A stretch of DNA of 61,254 bases from Gammaproteobacteria bacterium (lineage in GTDB: Bacteria; Pseudomonadota; Gammaproteobacteria; Steroidobacterales; UBA11654). The position numbers and the translations under genes are program-made. Under the pieces are notes generated by a model. It was not told the DNA's origin. It saw nothing but the letters and a program-made list of their open reading frames with translations, and did not search any database. Shown here piece by piece: positions 49,491-60,001 of this stretch. Every line of letters starts with the position of its first letter. Positions within the stretch are counted from its first letter, which is position 1. The DNA lies in the NCBI GenBank assembly GCA_029244925.1, contig JAQWQE010000010.1, forward strand, positions 1 to 61,254, read 5' to 3'.

Positions 49491-51385
49491 AGAGTTGATT
49501 TGAGAGTATTATCAATATTTATATGTTTTTCATGCCAGCAAATAAATTGGACTAAGGAAAAAAGCTTTTCTCCATTATGAGCACCCTTTTTTTGTTCAGC
49601 TAGCATATTGAGAGCATATTCTTTATTTATCTCAATATCCTCAAAGGATGAAATTTTATCGTGAAAATAATCATGCCAATGACCCTTAATTAATAGATTA
49701 TTAATTGGTATAGAGAAACCCTGTTTTCTCTGTAAGTCAAATTCGGAGGGCAAGATTTTTTTTGCAAGAGCTTTTAATAAAATTTTCTTTTTTTGCCCAT
49801 GAACCTTAAGTTTTGATGGGACTTCTGTAAACGCAAAATTAATAATCCTACTATCTAGGAATGGAGATCTTATTTCTAGTGAATGCGCCATGCTAGCACG
49901 ATCAATTTTTACTAAGATATCTTCAGACATAAAATTTTGGAAATCATGAGCTGTCATTCTCGTCACAAAATCATTTTCTGAAATATCTTTCTCATTTTTT
50001 AGAAAATCTATATTTTTTAGAAATCTAGATTGGTTCATAAGCAAATGATTTCTCTGATCTAAATCAAACATTAAAGATGTGGAGAAATCTAAGTTATTCA
50101 AATCCTGCCCAAATAACTCGATTGTTTTTCTACCTCTTAAATTAAGAGGTAATATTTTTAATATATTTTTTGTAGCATATTTCCTAATAGTGAATGGTAT
50201 AAATTTACTCAAATTGTTTAATAGAAGTATTCTGCTGTAATGATTATAACCACCAAAAAGCTCATCTCCGCCATCTCCTCCAATGGCCACTTTGCAAAAA
50301 TTACTCATTTCTTTGCAAAGAATATATGTTGGAATCATTGAAGAATCAGTCATTGGCTCATCAAAGAAGTATACTAGTTTCTCTATGATTTCTGGCTCTA
50401 TAGAGTTTGCCTCTAATTCGTGATGGTTAGTATTAAAATTTTTTGAAATTAATTTTGCATATTTCTGTTCATTAAAAATTTTATTATCAGGAAAGATGAC
50501 TGTATAAGTATCAAGGTTTTTTTTAAATCTAGAGGCAATTGCTACCATAAGGCTTGAATCTACTCCTCCACTTAACATCATGCCTAGCGGAGCATCTGAA
50601 ATTAATCTTTGCCTGACTGATGCTTCCAACAATTGTTCTAATTTATTGGTTAGTACTATTTCTGAGGAATTCTTTTGGGATTCTAATTTCCTGGTAATAA
50701 GTTTATTAAGATCCCAAAATTTATCTTTTTTTAATTTACCTGTTTCAGTATTGAAAATTAGATACTCTCCAGGAATCAATTTATTAATATTTAAATATAT
50801 TGATTCTTCTCTTGGTATATATCCATTTCCAAGATAGTGATTGAAGGCATTTATATTCATTTCTTTTGAGTCTTCAATCGATTCAACAAGTGGTTTTAGT
50901 TCACTCGCATAAGCTATCAAACCTTCTTTTGTATAGTAATATAAAGGCTTTTCTCCTGCTCTATCTCTTGCCAGAATAAGCTTCTTATTTTTTTTATCTA
51001 TAAGAGCAAATGCAAACATGCCTTCAAGTCTCTGTAAGCAGTTCTCTCCCCATTCAATATATGAATTCAACAAAACTTCTGTATCAGATCTTGACTTAAA
51101 TTCATGACCAAGATTAATCAATTCCTTTTTGAGCTCTAGATGATTATATATTTCTCCATTGAAAACTATTCCGAATTCCTCAGAAGAGCTAAACATTGGT
51201 TGATTACCAGATGCACTCAAGTCTATTATTGAAAGCCTAGTAAAGCCCATGAAATGTTTTTCATCAGCACTTAGCCAGTAATCATTATGATCTGGCCCTC
51301 TATGATTAAGTAGCTTTATGTTCTTACGAAATCTTTCAGTATTGAAAGATACCTTTTGAGATGAGAAGCCAAGTATTCCACACAT
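49487..51385 (-). CDS. asnB: asparagine synthase (glutamine-hydrolysing)-like amidotransferase, second copy
   Basis: MCGILGFSSQ; NHRGPDHNDYW; FNGEIYNHLELKKEL; SGGVDSSLMVAIA. Confidence 0.92.
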   Translation of the reverse strand: MCGILGFSSQKVSFNTERFRKNIKLLNHRGPDHNDYWLSADEKHFMGFTRLSIIDLSASGNQPMFSSSEEFGIVFNGEIYNHLELKKELINLGHEFKSRSDTEVLLNSYIEWGENCLQRLEGMFAFALIDKKNKKLILARDRAGEKPLYYYTKEGLIAYASELKPLVESIEDSKEMNINAFNHYLGNGYIPREESIYLNINKLIPGEYLIFNTETGKLKKDKFWDLNKLITRKLESQKNSSEIVLTNKLEQLLEASVRQRLISDAPLGMMLSGGVDSSLMVAIASRFKKNLDTYTVIFPDNKIFNEQKYAKLISKNFNTNHHELEANSIEPEIIEKLVYFFDEPMTDSSMIPTYILCKEMSNFCKVAIGGDGGDELFGGYNHYSRILLLNNLSKFIPFTIRKYATKNILKILPLNLRGRKTIELFGQDLNNLDFSTSLMFDLDQRNHLLMNQSRFLKNIDFLKNEKDISENDFVTRMTAHDFQNFMSEDILVKIDRASMAHSLEIRSPFLDSRIINFAFTEVPSKLKVHGQKKKILLKALAKKILPSEFDLQRKQGFSIPINNLLIKGHWHDYFHDKISSFEDIEINKEYALNMLAEQKKGAHNGEKLFSLVQFICWHEKHINIDNTLKSTL

Positions 51386-51394
51386 TACATTTTT

Positions 51395-52339
51395 TTATTT
51401 CTTCAATGCGATACACTCTAGTCCATTTCCTCTAGAATTTATCTCATAGGATTGATAATTATATTTCTCAATCATTTTTTTAAATTTATTTTCAGTCATA
51501 TGTCTTTTATATTGATCAGTATTTTTATCATGAGTATCTAGCCTAGAAAATTCATAATGTTGCTCCTTAGAAAGGTTAAATTGACCATAATAAAAAGAGA
51601 TTGGAGAAAATCTTCTCAATATAAATTGAATAAGATTATTTTTTCTAAAATACCAATGGATTGGGAAGAATTTTCTTGTAAGCCAATCTGTAATTTTCAT
51701 TTGGTTTGATGGTTTAATGTTTTTAATGATCAGCCAAATTGGGATATAGAGAGAAAAATAATGACCTATATTAGATTTATAATGATCAAATATAATTTTA
51801 CCTTGAGATCTGGTTACTCTATTTAGCTCAGAGATACTCTGATTTGTTGAAGGAGTATGCTGAAGAACACCTAAACAAATAACTATGTCAAAAAAATAAT
51901 CTGGAAATGGAATTTTTCTCATATCAGCTTGAAATAATGTTAAGCGTTCATGAGGCATATTATTATCATAATTTGCATCAACAGCATTAGAGTAATCAAA
52001 AGCGTAAACTTCTGCTCCGTGTGATAGTAAGATTTCAGTAAACCTACCAGAACCACAACCTGCTTCTAAAACTTTTTTTCCTTTTAATTCATTTAAATTA
52101 GACCCAAATGCAGTCCTTAAACGATTATAGGAAATTGGTTGTTTTGTGAACGAATCAAGTTGCGTTTTTTTGAATTTATTCCATTGCATTCCAAATGCTT
52201 TTGCATAATTCTCAGATTGGACAAATCTTGGGATAATTCTTTCGTTTTTCTGTTTCAGATTTTTTATCTCTACTAATATATCTGAATCATGATCAAGTTT
52301 TTTGCTGGTACCAGGTTCTGTAAAATTATTAAAATTCAT
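51395..52339 (-). CDS. class I SAM-dependent methyltransferase
   Basis: KKVLEAGCGSGRFTEILLSHGAEVYAFDYS; VICLGVLQHTPSTNQSISELNRVTRSQGKIIFDHY. Confidence 0.87.
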   Translation of the reverse strand: MNFNNFTEPGTSKKLDHDSDILVEIKNLKQKNERIIPRFVQSENYAKAFGMQWNKFKKTQLDSFTKQPISYNRLRTAFGSNLNELKGKKVLEAGCGSGRFTEILLSHGAEVYAFDYSNAVDANYDNNMPHERLTLFQADMRKIPFPDYFFDIVICLGVLQHTPSTNQSISELNRVTRSQGKIIFDHYKSNIGHYFSLYIPIWLIIKNIKPSNQMKITDWLTRKFFPIHWYFRKNNLIQFILRRFSPISFYYGQFNLSKEQHYEFSRLDTHDKNTDQYKRHMTENKFKKMIEKYNYQSYEINSRGNGLECIALKK

Positions 52340-52585
52340 GACTCATCTCTTTTTGAATCTTTCGTTAGCCAATTTTTATATATGTTCAATATGGGGTTTT
52401 TTATTTATTAAAAAATAAGTTTGATTTTTTTACAGGTACATCCCGTCTAATGTTATATGATATTGTCATGTGCAAATAATGGTCTGAAATTTAATGTAAA
52501 ATACCCCACAATTTATACATGAATATTATTCCTCAAATTAATTTATACCTTCTATTTTTTTAATGCTTTCCTATAAGACTGTATC

Positions 52586-54382
52586 ATGTTTTTCCTAGTC
52601 AAATCTTTACAGTCCATACTGTCATCAAAAGATATTCTTAAGTTTTATCTAATTTCAGTAATATTAATTATTATTGCTTTGATGGAGGTAATTGGGCTAG
52701 CACTGATTTCTTTTTTAATTGTAAATTTAAATAATTTAGATTCTATTTTATCTAACAGTAATTTTTTCCAAAAGATTCTAATATTATTTAATCTCTCCGC
52801 ATACAACTCATCATACGTTCTTTGTATGTTCATTATTGGTTATTCTGTTGTAAATATAATAGCTTCAATGTCTGCAATTCGTTATATAGGCATATATTCA
52901 CAGATACTTGGAGCAAATATTAAGTCTAAAGTCGTTGAATATTTCCTCTACATGGAGTTGCTAAAGTTTACTCAAATCCCTACATCAAAAAGTATGTCTA
53001 GAGTTATTAATGATGGTAATGAGGTATCAGACATATTGTATTTTCTTATGCATCTTTTCAGTAAATGCATCCTCGCATTACTAATAATCGGTTTTTTATT
53101 AATCTTTAATACCCAGCTTACGATAATTATCGTAGCGATGCTTTCCATAACCTATCTAATAATATTTTTTGGCACTAAACCAATAATTACTTTTAATAGT
53201 TTAAATCAAACCCGGTTATTGGATTCAATACTGAATGTTGTAAAAAATATGTTTGGGTCTTTAAAAGAAATTATTTTTTATAATTCTCAAGAAGATGTAC
53301 TGTCAAAATTCTCAGAATTAAATAATAGTTTTGCAAAGGCTAAGGGCTCTAATATGGCTATAGCTCAAATGCCAAGATCTTTTATAGATTCACTAATCTT
53401 AATAGCTTTAGTTGGCTTACTACTTTTTACAAAAATTAAGAACGTAGATCCTACTGTATTCTTCGCAACTTTTTCAATTTATGGTATTGCTGCTCTGAAG
53501 CTACTTCCAGCGTTCCAAAATATTTTCTATTTTTCTCATGAGATTTATGTTCGTTTTCCCTATTTAAAGAATATTTCAGATTTATTTTTAGAGTTTGATC
53601 AATCTCTTAAAATCAAGAGTAATAATTACAAAGAACCGATAATCATTGAAGATTCGATAGTTTTTAAGGATATTTCATTTAAACATCTGAATGCTAATGT
53701 CCATTCGTTAGAGAATATTAATCTGTCAATTAAGAATCATGAAAAAATTGCAATAGTAGGCCCAAGCGGTTCTGGTAAATCTACTTTTATAGATTTACTC
53801 TTAGGATTTATGGAGCCAACCCATGGGCAGATTTTAATTGATAGCCAAGAGCTTTCTTTTGATGACTTAGATAAGTATAGATTGAATTTTTCATATGTTC
53901 CTCAAAAAGTATTTTTTCTAGAAGCATCTATTAAAGAAAATATTGCTTTTGGGTCTGTATTTAATAAAAAGAAAAAAATAAATATAGATAAGATCCTTTT
54001 GGACTCAGAATTGCAAGAATTAGTTGATAAACTACCAAGCGGTTTAGATACATTGCTATCAGATGATAAACAAATCGTCTCAGGTGGACAAAAACAATGT
54101 ATTGCTATTGCAAGAGCATTAATGCGAGGAGGAAATATATTAATATTAGATGAGGCCACAAGTGCAATGGATACTGTTCTAGAGAAAAAAATATTTAAAT
54201 CTATTTTTAAATCAAATTTTAGTACTATTATTGCTGTTACTCATAAGCCTTCTATTCTCAAAGAATTTGATAGGATATATGTATTTAGGGAAGGAGTGAT
54301 TGAAGATTCCGGTAGCTTTGAATACCTGAGCAAAAATAGTAAATATTTTATTAATATGCTTGAAGATTATTCATCTGAATAA
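52586..54382 (+). CDS. ABC transporter permease/ATPase, PglK-like, second copy
   Basis: TM domain plus GPSGSGKSTFIDLLLGFM, VSGGQKQCIAIARAL, ILDEATSAMD; similar architecture to 13111-14916. Confidence 0.86.
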   Translation: MFFLVKSLQSILSSKDILKFYLISVILIIIALMEVIGLALISFLIVNLNNLDSILSNSNFFQKILILFNLSAYNSSYVLCMFIIGYSVVNIIASMSAIRYIGIYSQILGANIKSKVVEYFLYMELLKFTQIPTSKSMSRVINDGNEVSDILYFLMHLFSKCILALLIIGFLLIFNTQLTIIIVAMLSITYLIIFFGTKPIITFNSLNQTRLLDSILNVVKNMFGSLKEIIFYNSQEDVLSKFSELNNSFAKAKGSNMAIAQMPRSFIDSLILIALVGLLLFTKIKNVDPTVFFATFSIYGIAALKLLPAFQNIFYFSHEIYVRFPYLKNISDLFLEFDQSLKIKSNNYKEPIIIEDSIVFKDISFKHLNANVHSLENINLSIKNHEKIAIVGPSGSGKSTFIDLLLGFMEPTHGQILIDSQELSFDDLDKYRLNFSYVPQKVFFLEASIKENIAFGSVFNKKKKINIDKILLDSELQELVDKLPSGLDTLLSDDKQIVSGGQKQCIAIARALMRGGNILILDEATSAMDTVLEKKIFKSIFKSNFSTIIAVTHKPSILKEFDRIYVFREGVIEDSGSFEYLSKNSKYFINMLEDYSSE

Positions 54383-54493
54383 TAGTTATTTTTTTAGATG
54401 ACTATTTATAAATTATGAAAAGTTAGTTTATTTCTGCTTATATTAATAGTTAAGCATATAGTATAGTAATGATTTTAATTTCAAGGTAATAGG

Positions 54494-55615
54494 TTGACAA
54501 AAAAAGCGTTAATTACGGGAGTTACCGGGCAGGATGGCTCATATTTAGCAGAGTTTCTCCTTCAAAAAGGTTATGAAGTTCATGGCGTAAAACGTCGATC
54601 TTCATTATTTAATACATCGAGAGTTGATCATATTTATGAGGATCCTCATATTTCAGACCGTAATTTTTTTCTTCATTTCGGCGATTTAAGTGATTCAACA
54701 AATCTTATAAAGTTAATTCATGAAATTAGACCAGATGAAATTTATAACTTAGGAGCACAAAGCCATGTAGCAGTGAGTTTTGAAACACCAGAATATACAG
54801 CTGATGTTGATGGAATAGGAGCTTTGAGGATTCTAGAGGCCATTAGGATACTTGGTTTAGAAAAGAAGACTCGTTTTTATCAGGCTTCCTCATCAGAATT
54901 ATATGGACTCGTTCAAGAAACACCACAAAATGAAAACACACCTTTTTATCCAAGGAGTCCATATGCTGCTGCAAAGCTATATGCATACTGGATAACAATA
55001 AATTATAGAGAGGCTTATGGAATTTATGCTTGCAACGGCATACTGTTTAATCATGAATCTCCTCGGAGAGGAGAAACTTTTGTAACACGTAAAATTACTA
55101 AGGGACTTGCAAATATCTCTCAGGGACTAGAAAAATGTCTTTATATGGGAAACCTTGATTCACTCCGTGATTGGGGGCATGCAAAAGATTATGTTCGCAT
55201 GCAATGGATGATGCTACAACAAGATGAGGCAAAAGATTTTGTAATTGCTACAGGCGTTCAACATTCTGTTAGAGATTTTATAAATTGGTCAGCTTCTAAT
55301 TTAGGATTGACATTAAGATTTGAAGGTAACGGTGTGGAAGAATTTGCTGTTGTAGAGAAGATAGAAGGAGAGAATGCTCCTAATGTTAGCGTTAACGATG
55401 TAATTGTTAAAGTTGATAAGAAGTATTTTAGACCTACAGAAGTCGAAAGCCTTATTGGAGATGCAACATTAGCTAAAGATGAATTAGGATGGCAGCCAGA
55501 AATGACTGCAGAGGAAATGTGTTCTGAAATGGTTATAGAGGATTTAAAAATTGCTAAAAGAAATGCTTTTTTGAAAGAGCATGGACATGAAGTGAATATT
55601 TCCTCTGAGGAATAG
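54494..55615 (+). CDS. gmd: GDP-mannose 4,6-dehydratase
   Basis: [68 protein letters not shown] start. Confidence 0.96.
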   Translation: MTKKALITGVTGQDGSYLAEFLLQKGYEVHGVKRRSSLFNTSRVDHIYEDPHISDRNFFLHFGDLSDSTNLIKLIHEIRPDEIYNLGAQSHVAVSFETPEYTADVDGIGALRILEAIRILGLEKKTRFYQASSSELYGLVQETPQNENTPFYPRSPYAAAKLYAYWITINYREAYGIYACNGILFNHESPRRGETFVTRKITKGLANISQGLEKCLYMGNLDSLRDWGHAKDYVRMQWMMLQQDEAKDFVIATGVQHSVRDFINWSASNLGLTLRFEGNGVEEFAVVEKIEGENAPNVSVNDVIVKVDKKYFRPTEVESLIGDATLAKDELGWQPEMTAEEMCSEMVIEDLKIAKRNAFLKEHGHEVNISSEE

Positions 55616-55616
55616 C

Positions 55617-56576
55617 ATGGATGCTGCTTCGCAAAAAATATTTTTAGCTGGACATAAAGGAATGGTCGGTTCCTCAATTTTGAGAAATCTTAAATCATTG
55701 GGATATAGAAATATTATTACATCGACTCGTGAAGAGCTTGATTTGACTCAACAGTCAGAAGTAAATAGTTTTTTTCAGAATAAAGAGTTCGATCAGGTCT
55801 ATATGGCTGCTGCTAGAGTTGGAGGTATTTATGCAAATAATACATACCCGGCTCAATTTATTTATGAGAACTTAATGATTGAGGCCAATGTAATACATTC
55901 AGCTTATATTAGTGGCGTAAAGAAGCTCTTGTTTTTGGGGAGTTCTTGTATATATCCCAAGAATTCGAAACAGCCTATGATCGAGAATATGCTTCTAACT
56001 GGAATTTTGGAGCCAACGAATGAACCATATGCTATTTCTAAAATAGCCGGAATAAAATTATGTGAAAGTTACAACAGAGAATATGGGACTGATTTTAGGA
56101 GTATTATGCCTACCAATCTTTATGGTCCAGGCGATAACTTTCATCCTGAAAATAGTCATGTTATCGCATCATTAATTCACCGTTTTCATAATGCAAAGCT
56201 AGATGAAAAAAGTAATGTCTCAGTCTGGGGGACAGGTAAACCCTTTCGCGAATTCCTGCATGTTGATGACATGGCTAGTGCAGCTATTCACGTAATGAAT
56301 CTAGAGAAAAGTGAATATCTTAAAAATACTGAACCTCAACTTTCACATATTAATATAGGAAGTGGAAAAGAATACACAATCTCCGATCTCGCAATGCTGA
56401 TTGCTGAAACTGTTAATTTCAAGGGAAATATTAAGTTTGATAAAGATAAACCTGATGGCACACCAAGAAAGCTTATAGATAGCACTCTATTAAGATCTAT
56501 GGGTTGGGAACCTCAATTAGATTTGAGAAAGGGGTTAAGAGACACTTATAATTGGTATTTAGAAAATATTGTTTGA
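55617..56576 (+). CDS. fcl: GDP-L-fucose synthase
   Basis: [63 protein letters not shown]. Confidence 0.95.
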   Translation: MDAASQKIFLAGHKGMVGSSILRNLKSLGYRNIITSTREELDLTQQSEVNSFFQNKEFDQVYMAAARVGGIYANNTYPAQFIYENLMIEANVIHSAYISGVKKLLFLGSSCIYPKNSKQPMIENMLLTGILEPTNEPYAISKIAGIKLCESYNREYGTDFRSIMPTNLYGPGDNFHPENSHVIASLIHRFHNAKLDEKSNVSVWGTGKPFREFLHVDDMASAAIHVMNLEKSEYLKNTEPQLSHINIGSGKEYTISDLAMLIAETVNFKGNIKFDKDKPDGTPRKLIDSTLLRSMGWEPQLDLRKGLRDTYNWYLENIV

Positions 56577-56624
56577 TTTTTTTTAGTTTAAACAAGTCCC
56601 AATGATGAAAATATTAAGATAATT

Positions 56625-57437
56625 ATGAAAAAAAGTATTTGTTTAGTTTCTGGTGGTTTTGATCCCTTACATAGGGGTCATATCGAATATTTTAAAGCTG
56701 CAAAAAGATTATCTGACTATCTTATAGTGGCATTGAATTCTGACGATTGGCTGTCTCAGAAAAAGGGGTATGCTTTTATGCCATGGGAAGAAAGAGCCAG
56801 CATTATAAAAAACTTAGAGATAGTAGATGAGGTTATTGCCTTTGACGATGAAGATATGTCAGCTTCTGATGCTATTGAGAAGAGTCTAGCGATTGCTGAA
56901 TTAGTTATATTTGCTAATGGCGGTGATAGAGGGAAAACCAATTGTCCTGAACTTGATCGTTATGAAGGCAATGAAAGAGTTAAGTGGGAATTTGGAGTTG
57001 GTGGTACCAAAAAAATTAATAGCAGTTCTTGGCTTATTAATGATTTTATAGAGCAATATAATGAAGCTAATTTACCAAAAGGGTTTTCTGATATAACAAA
57101 TATTTCATCACCTTGGGGCAAAAATATTTCTTTTCTTGATGATAAAGGGTTCAAGGTTAAGCAACTCATAGTTAATCCTGATAGTAAGCTTAGTTTGCAA
57201 AAGCATAAACATAGAGCAGAACACTGGATAGTTGTTAGAGGAGTAGCAACGATAGAGATTGATGAAAAAAAATTTACTTTACAAACTGGAGAGTACACTT
57301 ATATACCTTTAGGCTCCAAGCATCGTTTGTCTAATGAGCATAATGAGGATTTGATCATTATTGAAGTCCAGTGTGGAGAGATTCTAGAGGAATCTGATAT
57401 CATTCGCTATGATGATAGCTATGGTAGATTAGAGTGA
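56625..57437 (+). CDS. nucleotidyltransferase (HldE/TagD-like) fused to mannose-6-phosphate isomerase type II-like cupin
   Basis: N-term LVSGGFDPLHRGHIEYFKAAKRL; C-term SSPWGKNISFLDDKGFKVKQLIVNPDSKLSLQKHKHRAEHWIVVRGVATI...YIPLGSKHRLSN. Confidence 0.82.
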   Translation: MKKSICLVSGGFDPLHRGHIEYFKAAKRLSDYLIVALNSDDWLSQKKGYAFMPWEERASIIKNLEIVDEVIAFDDEDMSASDAIEKSLAIAELVIFANGGDRGKTNCPELDRYEGNERVKWEFGVGGTKKINSSSWLINDFIEQYNEANLPKGFSDITNISSPWGKNISFLDDKGFKVKQLIVNPDSKLSLQKHKHRAEHWIVVRGVATIEIDEKKFTLQTGEYTYIPLGSKHRLSNEHNEDLIIIEVQCGEILEESDIIRYDDSYGRLE

Positions 57438-57486
57438 CTCAAATTTTGACTAATTAAAAAAATTTTTAGGATAAATCCCCTCAAAT

Positions 57487-58587
57487 ATGTATAGAAAGTT
57501 TATTGGAATAACAATATTGGGTCTATATTTCCTGGTATTAGCTGTAGCAATAACTAATGGACCGCTAATTTCATATCAATCCTTGCTTCTAGGGGTCATT
57601 GGCTTGATAGTCATTACTTCCTTGATTTCATCTTTTGCTAAAAGTATCAAGTTGCTTGATACAGCAAATGAACAAAGAAAAAAGCATGAAGGTAGTGTTC
57701 CATTAATAGGTGGAATTATCATATATATATCAATAATATATGGAACTTTCGTTTTTGGTGTAGATCCTTTTTATCAGATTGTTGTTATCTCGCTAATACC
57801 CATACTTATTATTGGTATTCTTGATGGAATAGAATATATTAGAACTCCCATTTCTCTACGAGTGATTGCTCAAATTCTTTCTAGCTGGATCATTATTCTT
57901 TTCACAGACATCTATTTAAAAGATTTAGGAGATTTATTCGGACTTGGCATAATCACATTAGATGAGCTTGGTATACCTATAACAATCTTTTGTGTTGTTG
58001 GAGTATGCAATGCTTTCAATATGCTAGATGGAATGGATGGCCTTACAGGTTCTGTTAGTGTTGTGATAATTACTTCAATTTTAATCTTACTATATTTGAA
58101 TAATATCGCTTATAACTGGGGCCTCATTCTAATATTAAGTATTCTTGGTTTCCTTGCATTTAATCTCAGTCTTTTTGGTAATCAGCGAAAAATATTTTTA
58201 GGAGATCATGGGTCTACAGGCCTAGGCTATATAGTTTCTTGGAATCTAATATACCTCTCTCAGGAAACAGATCTTATTACTCCTGTATCTGCAATCTGGT
58301 TTATTTTTTTCCCTCTAACGGATACTGTGTTAATAATTATAAGAAGGATTAGGTCTTCAAAGTCTATATTTGTCCCAGATAGAAAACATATCCACTATTT
58401 TCTCTCTGATTCTGGTTATTCTGATGTTAAAATTTTGAGCATAATTGTTTCTATTTCTTTCGTAACAGCTTTAATTGGTGTTGCATCAAACTACTGGCAA
58501 ATTAAAGAATACTATCTTCTTTATGGATATCTTACTCTTGTGATATTTTTTATTATTCTAGGTGTTACAAGACCTGAAAAATCTTAA
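57487..58587 (+). CDS. WecA/MraY-like UDP-sugar:undecaprenyl-phosphate sugar-1-phosphate transferase
   Basis: Polytopic; DTANEQRKKHEGSVPLIGGIIIY; CNAFNMLDGMDGLTG; IFLGDHGSTGLGY; PDRKHIHYFL. Confidence 0.88.
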   Translation: MYRKFIGITILGLYFLVLAVAITNGPLISYQSLLLGVIGLIVITSLISSFAKSIKLLDTANEQRKKHEGSVPLIGGIIIYISIIYGTFVFGVDPFYQIVVISLIPILIIGILDGIEYIRTPISLRVIAQILSSWIIILFTDIYLKDLGDLFGLGIITLDELGIPITIFCVVGVCNAFNMLDGMDGLTGSVSVVIITSILILLYLNNIAYNWGLILILSILGFLAFNLSLFGNQRKIFLGDHGSTGLGYIVSWNLIYLSQETDLITPVSAIWFIFFPLTDTVLIIIRRIRSSKSIFVPDRKHIHYFLSDSGYSDVKILSIIVSISFVTALIGVASNYWQIKEYYLLYGYLTLVIFFIILGVTRPEKS

Positions 58588-58613
58588 ACCATATCTTACC
58601 AATGAGAAATTGT

Positions 58614-59432
58614 TTATTCGTTTAATAAGGCCAAGATTCTCTTTTTGTTTTGATCATTATTGAAAGCTATAAATTCTGGGTTTAATAGACTTTCTTTAAG
58701 GTTATAAGTAAGAATATTTCTATCTAGAAGACTTATAATATTTCCGCCTGCAAACTTTATAATTGCATCCCCAGCAGCAATATCCCATTCTGATGTTGGG
58801 CCAAGCCTAAGATAAATATCTGCTGTACCGCATGCAACAAGACATAACTTAATTGAACTACCTTTTTTAATTAATTCATAGGACTCAAATTTATTTAATA
58901 AATTATCTAAATCTTTACTTGGATGTGATGAACTAGTTGCAATTTTTATTGGATCATCAATATTTTTAGAGACATATATTTGTTTCTCTTTTTTATTATC
59001 TTGACTATAAAAAGAGCCTGAGCAATTAGACCCCCAAAAAGTTTCATTAGAGACCGGAATATGAATTACTCCCAGCACAGGAAGATTATTTTCTATCAAA
59101 GCAATATTGACTGTAAATTCACCATTTCTTTTTATAAATTCTTTAGTCCCATCTAATGGATCAACAAGCCAATATCTATTCCATTTTGATCTTTTACTGA
59201 ATGGAATATCTGAATCCTCTTCTGAAAGAATTGGAATATGAGGATCTAATAGCCTTAGATTATGTAAAATTACATCATGAGATTTTTGATCTGCTTTTGT
59301 AAGAGGAGACGAATCTTCTTTAATTGTGTATTCAAAGTCAGAATTATAGACTTCTAGTATTGTTTCTCCTGCTTTTTTAGATATTTCAACCGCAGCATTA
59401 ATTAATTTCTTTTTACTGACTTTTTTTACCAT
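58614..59432 (-). CDS. cysQ: 3'(2'),5'-bisphosphate nucleotidase
   Basis: SPLTKADQKSHDVILHNL; PILSEEDSDIPFSKRSKWNRYWLVDPLDGTKEFIKRNGEFTVNIALIE; SEWDIAAGDAII. Confidence 0.92.
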   Translation of the reverse strand: MVKKVSKKKLINAAVEISKKAGETILEVYNSDFEYTIKEDSSPLTKADQKSHDVILHNLRLLDPHIPILSEEDSDIPFSKRSKWNRYWLVDPLDGTKEFIKRNGEFTVNIALIENNLPVLGVIHIPVSNETFWGSNCSGSFYSQDNKKEKQIYVSKNIDDPIKIATSSSHPSKDLDNLLNKFESYELIKKGSSIKLCLVACGTADIYLRLGPTSEWDIAAGDAIIKFAGGNIISLLDRNILTYNLKESLLNPEFIAFNNDQNKKRILALLNE

Positions 59433-59509
59433 ATTTGAATTAAACTAAGAATATCTGATATAGGCTAAATATTTGTAATATATGCATATATCATTAATTT
59501 TTGCTAAAA

Positions 59510-59626
59510 TTGTTTAAAAAGCTTGCAATTTTTCCTTCTAAAAGGAGAAAGTATATTCACGAAGCCGATCTCAAGGCAAAGCCAGAGCTTTCATTCGTTT
59601 CAATATACCAATTATATAATAATTAA
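59510..59626 (+). other. short protein-like open frame / possible gene relic
   Basis: TTG-initiated frame LFKKLAIFPSKRRKYIHEADLKAKPELSFVSIYQLYNN*; not in ORF track; distant look of a Fur-type N-terminal domain but unproven. Confidence 0.25.
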
Positions 59627-59637
59627 GACTAGGATTT

Positions 59638-59789
59638 ATGAGCATTTCTCATACAAACGATAAACAATTTGAAGATCACGCAATTCATTCACAGGTGCCT
59701 GTGTTAATAATAGCTTTGAGGTAATAAATATTCTTGGCGATGTGACAGAGAGAAAGCAAATTAGCAGAATAATCAGAAATACATACTAA
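59638..59789 (+). pseudogene. decayed thioredoxin (trxA) relic
   Basis: MSISHTNDKQFEDHAIHSQVPVLIIALR* aligns to MGIIQTTDKTFEEDVTSSHVPVLVDFWA of downstream trxA; a shifted frame ends ..RKQISRIIRNTY* resembling ..KAQIENFINQNI*; middle incl. WCGPC missing. Confidence 0.6.
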
Positions 59790-60001
59790 GAAGCCTATTT
59801 TTTTTGGAGTTGAATGAAAAATTAGACATCGTATTTAGATCAAAGAGGAATTACATTTTACTTATTATTTCTATATTTATAAAAAAAACTTGCAAAATAG
59901 CTGATAATTAAGAAAAATGACTCCTCTCAACCAAATTCACGGTTGATAAATCACATTATGCTTTTTTTGAAGCCAAGTTAATTAAAGATTCACAGAGACA
60001 C

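Noticed and set aside
59536-59592. Possible riboswitch (GGAGA...GGCAAAGCC look of glycine or c-di-GMP-I aptamers)
   Set aside because: Consensus cores of neither class can be completed; the stretch reads better as a protein-coding fragment.
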